This document shows positions 58,701-64,000 of a DNA stretch of 64,000 nucleotides, piece after piece (position 1 is the first letter of the stretch; each line of letters opens with the position of its first letter). A model generated the notes under the pieces. That model saw only the letters and a program-made list of their open reading frames with translations, had not been told where the DNA came from and ran no database searches. A program made the translations under genes and the position numbers. Source of the DNA: Filosporella fistucella (Eukaryota > Ascomycota > Leotiomycetes > Helotiales). The stretch lies in NCBI GenBank assembly GCA_030077755.1, contig JAQJZZ010000014.1, forward strand, positions 682,001-746,000, read 5' to 3'.

Positions 58701-59797
58701 AAGTATTCGACAACTACCACTCCATGCTCGTAGACCAAACTTCCAAGAGCCTCCACTCCGTCCTCTCTACCTCAACCCTCTACGCAGCAGCGCAATCAGG
58801 CATGTTCCTCGCCTCCGCCCTCGGCTTCTGGTGGGGCGGAACCCTGATCTCCAGACACGAAATCTCCATCCAAGCCTTCTTCATCTGTTTTTCCTCCGTA
58901 ATATTCGGCGCCCAATCTGCAGGCGGAATCTTCTCTTTCGCCCCTGACATGGGGAAATCGCAACAAGCAGCCGACGTGCTCAAAACCCTCGTCGATCGCG
59001 TCCCAGACATCGATTCCTGGTCCTCCTCTGGCGAACAGGTAGACGAAGTAGAAGGCGCCATCGAATTCAAAGACGTCCATTTCAGATATCCTACACGGAT
59101 AACACAGCCTGTTCTTAGAGGTATAAATCTCCGTTTCGAACCCGGACAATACGTAGCACTTGTTGGACCCTCCGGCTGCGGCAAATCAACAGTCGTATCA
59201 ATGATTGAACGATTCTACGATCCAAAAGCAGGACAAATCCTCCTCGACGGGAAAGACATCACGACACTCAATCTCTCCTCTTACCGCTCTCGCATCGCTC
59301 TAGTAAGCCAAGAACCAGTTCTCTATTCCGGCACAATAAGAGAAAACATCGTCCTCGGCGGCTCCGAAGACGTGTCCTCGGAAAAAATAGAAAAAGCATG
59401 TCGCGAAGCAAATATCTGGGATTTCCTCCTCTCCCTCCCAGAAGGTCTCGACACCATCGTCGGCTCAAAAGGTGTGATGCTGTCAGGTGGTCAGAAACAA
59501 AGAGTCGCTATCGCAAGAGCACTCATTCGTGATCCTAAGATTTTGTTACTAGATGAGGCTACGAGTGCGTTGGATAGTACGAGTGAGAAGGTTGTACAGG
59601 AAGCACTAGATAAAGCTGCGAAGGGACGGACGACGGTGGCGATCGCGCATAGGCTGAGTACGGTGCAGAATGCGGATGTTATTTTTGTGATTGATGGGGG
59701 CAGGGTGGTGGAGAAGGGGAATCATGAAGCTTTGATGGAGAAGAGGGGTAGGTATTGGGAATTAGTACGATTGCAGGGACTGAGGAAAGAGGAGTAG
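55775..59797 (+). CDS. ABCB/MDR-type full-length ABC exporter
   Basis: Three exons (55775-56056, 56104-57464, 57517-59797) give 1307 residues, typical of TMD-NBD-TMD-NBD exporters. TMD1 spans about 70-385. NBD1 holds GASGSGKST (Walker A), VSQEPVLF (Q-loop), SGGQKQRIAIARAI (signature) and ILLLDEATSALD (Walker B). A linker of about 70 charged residues follows, then TMD2 at about 770-1030. NBD2 holds GPSGCGKST, LSGGQKQRVAIARAL, LLLDEATSALD and IAHRLST. Both sites look catalytically complete. Such pumps export hydrophobic drugs, toxins or lipids. The first intron starts GCAAGT rather than GT; joining at ACT|GTT restores PLMTVVFGNFAG, and no GT donor nearby keeps the frame. The neighbours suggest a role in toxin or phenolic tolerance. 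Confidence 0.95.
56057..56103 (+). other. GC-AG intron in the ABC exporter gene
   Basis: 47 nt; donor GCAAGT, acceptor CCCAG. GC donors make up a small share of fungal introns and usually have an otherwise perfect consensus, as here. Confidence 0.8.
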
Positions 59798-60102
59798 ATT
59801 TTGGGGCTTGGGTTGAGAGAAAATAAGAGAGGGAGCTGTATTATAGGATTTGGTGGAAATTTGTGATTGGCGTGGCGTTTTGGATGGTGGGATAGATGAG
59901 GAAGTTTCCTCTCATTGTAATATCAATAGTTCACTTCACTGATTGCTTTTGGTATTATCACAAGCAATTTCCTTTAAAAGAACAAAATGAGTTCAAATAA
60001 ATAAATACATTGAATTTTCATATCAAGTTCATAGCTTGGTACAACTATATATTAACGCCTGGCTCCATCCTTTACCACCCTCAGTCTGACTTAATATCCA
60101 GC
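59798..60102. other. Short intergenic between convergent genes
   Basis: Shared 3' region of the ABC exporter and the dioxygenase; AT-rich, no gene. Confidence 0.4.
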
Positions 60103-61179
60103 TTACTTCTCCAACGCATCTTTCTTCTCTCCATTCGCGTTCCCCATTAGCATGGTATTGTTTGGCTTGTACTTCTTATTCAGCAATCGAACATTATACT
60201 CCACATCCAACACTGCTCCTCCCTTCTCGCCCTTCACCTCCTTGAAATCCAACAGCAGATCATTTTTCACCGCACACACGGTATCGGTTTCTAACCACGG
60301 ATCATCATTGGGATATAATTGTGCAGTAACGCCAATATAGTCATCATGTGTAACCATCATATGAATATGCGCAGGTCGATTCGGATGTCTGCCCATCAAT
60401 TTCAGTAAATCGCCCGAGGGACCAGAAGTATCAATCGCATATTCCGTAGGTTTTAAGCAGTAGAACCAGAATTTTCCTTCCTCGTTCGTGCGGAATTTGC
60501 CGCGTAGATTATGACGGGTCTGGTTCTCTGGATCAAAGACATCGTACTTGCCGTTTGTGCTGGCTTGCCACATGTCGAAGACGGCGTTGGAAATGGGAGC
60601 ACCGGTCTCGACGTCGGTGATGGCGCCGTGGAAGAATGTCAGTTCGCCGTCTGCGGGCATGTTTTGGACTACGCTGTCGCCGAGAGCGCGGAAGGGGGTT
60701 TCGGGAGACCAGAAGGGGCCGAGAATGGCGGAGGAGGTGGGGGAGAGACCTTTGTCGGAGACGATTTTGTGGTTGATTTCGTCGACGAGACTGGTTTGAA
60801 GTCAGTAAATGTTTTCAATTGGCATTTTAATTTCGGGGAAATGGATTGAGTTGATGGCGAGTACTACTTACGATTCTACACCCAAAACATCGCACACTCT
60901 CCACGCTTCATTACGGTTCTTCTTATATGCTTGGCCAATTGAATTCACATAGTTGACACCGATAACCCATTCATCTTGTGTCAATTCTACATCTCTGCAG
61001 AAGTCGTGGAGATGCTTGATTAGTGATGTGAGGATCTCTCTGGCACGCGGTGGGGTCTCGGGAGACATAAGATTGATGACATGTTCTGTGAATAGAGGGT
61101 CATATTTGTGGTTATTGTACCCGGTGCCAGGATGAGCGCTGGCAGAGCCATTGGAACCATTTGTATCGTTGGGAGCCAT
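60103..61179 (-). CDS. Intradiol ring-cleavage dioxygenase (catechol/hydroxyquinol 1,2-type)
   Basis: Two exons (61179-60872 and 60790-60103) give 331 residues. The N-terminal helical domain (EILTSLIKHLHDFCRDVELT, DEWVIGVNYVNSIGQ) is that of dimeric catechol-type dioxygenases. The catalytic domain shows GPFWSPETPF, then NGKYDVFDPEN with the first ferric-iron tyrosine, KPTEYAID with the second, and RHPNRPAHIHMMV with the two histidines. The enzyme would open catechol, hydroxyquinol or a related diol between the hydroxyls to give muconate or maleylacetate-type products for the beta-ketoadipate route. No signal peptide, so cytosolic. It converges on the ABC exporter; together they fit degradation and export of plant phenolics. 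Which diol is used cannot be told. Confidence 0.94.
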
Positions 61180-63058
61180 GATGGCAAATTCTCAGAGTGG
61201 GATAAATGGAGATTGGTCTTGAGCTTCGCAGATGATTGTGAAGAGGGTATGCTGATAGAAGAGGTTCTTGAATTGTTCGAGTCGTACTTATCAATCTGAA
61301 GGGTTTGAGGTTGTAGGTTGAATGAATTTGAAGTGCGCAAGCAGCACTATATGTCGTAAAAGAGCTGAGCAATGACCCCGCGAATCGTACGTTTTGTAAT
61401 AGAGTGAACTCTACGGATTTGAATTGCGGGAGTATTGTCCAGGCGGGCAGAAAATACAGCCGGAATGCGGGGGTGACGGCTTGGAAATCGGCAGGTGCAT
61501 TTACGCTGTGGATAAGTATATATCCGCTGTCTGGACCCCACTAAGACCCCACTAAGAGAATAATTGCGGGGAGTGGCCAAGATGGCGGGACCGGGCACTT
61601 GATGGCGGTAGAACATGGTGTTGATGCTTGGGAATCGTGATATTTTGAGGTTTGATGCGGATAACAAGTACAGCTGTCAATAAATATAGCAATAGGAATT
61701 TTATCTACCTCTAGAGAAACATTCAAACCCCTTCTATTTGCATAAAAATGAATAAAAAGACGTTGCACCTATTTGTAGAGATTATTTTTCAAAAACGCCC
61801 TCCCACTTTTGAACTGGACTTTATGGATTGCATGGATCGAAATGGTCTCTGCTCAAACTCGTCTATTCGATTGGATCTGTGGTAGTTCTAGTTATTCATC
61901 CATCCGCCGTCTGCCCTGGTATCTAGAGAGAAGAGGTAGAAATTAGAATAATGAAGGTGTGAAAATGTAGAGCAAAATAGTACACGTTCATCAAAATAAA
62001 AGATTGAGCAGAAAGCCACTAGGTTATGGATTGAATATAGGAACGATATTAGGGTTGATGTTCAGAGGTAGTGTGTGCGTCATACTGTCTAAAATAATCA
62101 TAATACTTTGACTTTGTCTGATTCCCCTGTCTATTAGTGTATTTATGAAATATTTCCAAATTTTTTTCTTGAATAGAATTTAGACCAACTGCTACGTATC
62201 TGTTAGATTTATTTCTTATCTAAATGATTATAGATCGAAGTGGAAAAAATTGGATCGGATTCTGGTTTCACGCTACTTTTGATATAATGATCTATTGGAC
62301 ATCCTCGCCGCCCCCAAGCTTCTAGAGATGCCTCCGTTTTCCTCTGCTATCCTAATCTGTACTTTGTCAAGTTGAACCAGAGAAACGCTGGCAGTGTTTG
62401 GGTTAGACACTCATGGCTCAGTGTTTTGCTACTGTCCGAATATGCAAGTGTATAACCACTCCCAAGTCCACTACCTCGTATAGCGGGATTCCTCCACCAC
62501 TCCACCGGAGATGTTAGTATAGACCTTGAGAAGGCTGAGTTGTCAAGGTATGTTTTAAATCCATGTTTCAGCTTAGAAAAAGTCTCAGGAACTTGAGAAT
62601 ACACCCTCCAGATTCCAAGTTCACGTAATGATTTTAATATCATTCCATGTGATGTGAACAAATTTCTTTCCAGGCCATTCCATTTGCTAATTTCAAACCA
62701 CGATTATACGAGCTTTATCAAAGCATCAACCATCAAATTCTTTGCCTTTGTATTGAATTATGGAACTTCCCATCGAGTATCTTAGAATAACGAACAAACT
62801 GCAATAAGGAAAGACAATGGCTGTAAGTGAGCTACATGAACAACTTTACCGCCATGTTTCTCTCCTTTGGGAACTTCAAATGAGATTCGATAAAGTGGAG
62901 TACTTGGCATTGGAAGAAGCATAGATCTTCTCAACACAAATTTCTTCCCCGAACACGCCTATATACACACATGCTCCGTTGCAGAGTTTTCTAAAAACCA
63001 TAGAAAACATTCTATCATTCACCACCCTTTCCTTCCACCCTCATAATCGTTCCGCAAG
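61180..63058. other. Dioxygenase promoter and AT-rich intergenic
   Basis: About 1.9 kb. Promoter sites near 61510-61556 are listed separately. A minus-strand frame at 62347-62661 has no recognised feature. Confidence 0.35.
61535..61556 (-). promoter_or_regulatory. Tandem 11-bp repeat with two CreA-type sites
   Basis: ACCCCACTAAG occurs twice end to end. Each copy contains CCCCAC, the complement of GTGGGG (SYGGRG, CreA consensus). It lies about 360 bases upstream of the dioxygenase start, next to an AT-rich TATATA stretch at about 61516-61523. Confidence 0.5.
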
Positions 63059-63499
63059 ATGCAAACTCACTAATTTGCATTCATTGCAGCTCTTCTGCTA
63101 GCATTGCCTGCGATCGCTGTACAAACCACCAGTACCAAATTTACTGTGACGACGTCTCAATCTAAAACTTGTACAGCTACACTCCAAACAGTAATCATTT
63201 CGAAATCAAATACTTCCATAAGATCATCCTCTACTGCTACGAAGCTCACTAACACGTCGAAAACACCACCTGTAGCAACTCAAGTGTCATTCTCGCCAGG
63301 AAACAGTACCAATCTTCTCCTCAATCCAAGCTTCGAGACGGTTAACAGTTCATACCCATTGAGGTCTCCACCAGGCTGGCGAGTACGTGAGAGTTTGGTA
63401 GACACGGGAAAAGAAAGTCTTTTCATAACGTGGGAGGGTGCTTTGGGGTATACGAGGGGAACCGGTAAGAATTTCCTCCACCAATTCTCTGATAAGTGA
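63059..63499 (+). pseudogene. Secreted Ser/Thr-rich protein with a stop in its signal peptide
   Basis: From the ATG at 63059 the frame reads MQTH, a TAA at 63071-63073, then FAFIAALLLALPAIAVQ, an excellent signal-peptide core, and continues open to 63499. The stop at codon 5 would abolish translation unless the codon was CAA (Gln) before mutation. The mature part is Ser/Thr-rich to about residue 75 and then has NLLLNPSFETVNSS and PPGWRVRES, a pattern seen at the start of beta-sandwich carbohydrate-binding-like domains in fungal secreted proteins. The frame ends after about 145 codons, so the domain looks cut short as well. An upstream intron giving a different start was not found. Confidence 0.5.
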
Positions 63500-63752
63500 A
63501 CCAGAAATGTACACACACTTCTATTGAATATGACCCTGCTTGTTTCTTCTGCCCCACTACCCCTATATCATTTAGTGAAGAATAGAAAACCAACAGAGAA
63601 TGGAAAGGATTTGCCTACCGTTCTCGCACACCAATTATTTGTGAGATGGACTTTCTAGGAATAAAATATTTTATGCACTTGTATATGAATATCCAGGCAT
63701 GCTTAAGCTTTTGAGAACCTGATGCCCGTTATTAAGCAACTCACTCTAATAG

Positions 63753-63968
63753 AAGTTCGCCGACTATTGCAAAGGCAGCTCGCTCTATCTCAATTCGATC
63801 TATCCATGACTCTATCCGTCCTCACTCCTCACAGCGACAATCAAAGGAACATTCTACGAAACAAGTTCGCCGACTATTCCATAGAATCTCGCTCTACCTA
63901 TCTTCGATCTTTCTCTTCAACTCAACCGTCCTTACTCCTTACAGTGACAATCAAAGCAACCCTTCTCC
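63753..63968. repeat. 110-bp imperfect direct repeat
   Basis: Two copies beginning AAGTTCGCCGACTATT, at 63753 and 63863. Similarity continues through CTCGCTCTA, TCGATCT, CCGTCCT and GACAATCAAAG, with many substitutions between. No protein frame is shared. Confidence 0.75.
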
Positions 63969-64000
63969 AAAAATGGGTAACACTAATTCAGTCATCGCTA

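Noticed and set aside
57655..59184. Several antisense and shifted frames within the ABC exporter
   Set aside because: Shadows of the exporter coding sequence.
1..64000. CRISPR arrays, bacterial operons or rRNA genes
   Set aside because: None seen; the window is intron-bearing fungal nuclear DNA.

Overview
The window is nuclear DNA of a filamentous ascomycete. Almost every gene has short introns (about 45-60 nt, GT-AG, CAG/TAG acceptors), and the families are typical of fungi: HET, 2EXR, Zn2Cys6 regulators, AA9 with CBM1, DUF1996, DUF3431 and an intradiol dioxygenase. The content looks like a plant-associated or saprotrophic species, perhaps a leotiomycete; that last placement is inference. 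Exon structures were worked out by hand. For the main spliced genes the exon lengths sum to a multiple of three and join known motifs in frame, which is the main support for these models.

Layout. 1-4.8 kb: a slicer-type Argonaute with three zinc-knuckle-like modules at its N-terminus, and the start of a second, apparently broken, copy at the window edge. 7.4-9.5 kb: a single-exon zincin metallopeptidase. 10.7-16.5 kb: a small hypothetical protein, a HET-domain gene with a 132-bp in-frame tandem duplication, and a decayed 2EXR gene. 17.1-19.5 kb: a membrane protein fusing a DMT-like region to DUF3431. 22.8-27.0 kb: a secreted GMC (AA3) oxidoreductase beside an AA9-CBM1 polysaccharide monooxygenase, both on the minus strand. 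28.5-31.9 kb: an unrecognised nuclear-looking protein and a uridine-kinase-like P-loop protein.

32.6-39.5 kb is the most coherent block: a Zn2Cys6 regulator whose zinc cluster is split over two 15-nt exons, a polyol (arabinitol/sorbitol-type) dehydrogenase and a sugar-porter MFS transporter. The last two genes are divergent over a 733-bp region. That region carries three related 17-bp sites: two match CGG-N11-CCG and one is the variant AGG-N11-CCG. It also has several CreA-type SYGGRG matches. I read it as a locally controlled, glucose-repressible polyol-use module.

39.6-50.7 kb: a secreted chitin-binding-type-4/LPMO-like protein, poorly resolved small genes, an unrecognised single-pass membrane protein, a HET remnant, a secreted DUF1996 protein, a small cysteine-containing secreted candidate and a 2EXR gene. 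51.7-53.1 kb: a complete Tc1/mariner-type element with perfect 32-bp inverted repeats and four nonsense codons that all fit CpA-to-TpA (RIP-like) mutation. 53.4-61.2 kb: an Upc2-like Zn2Cys6 regulator, a full-length ABCB/MDR exporter with a GC-AG intron, and a catechol-type 1,2-dioxygenase, which together suggest handling of toxic aromatics. The right end has a secreted-protein gene with a stop in its signal peptide and a 110-bp imperfect direct repeat.
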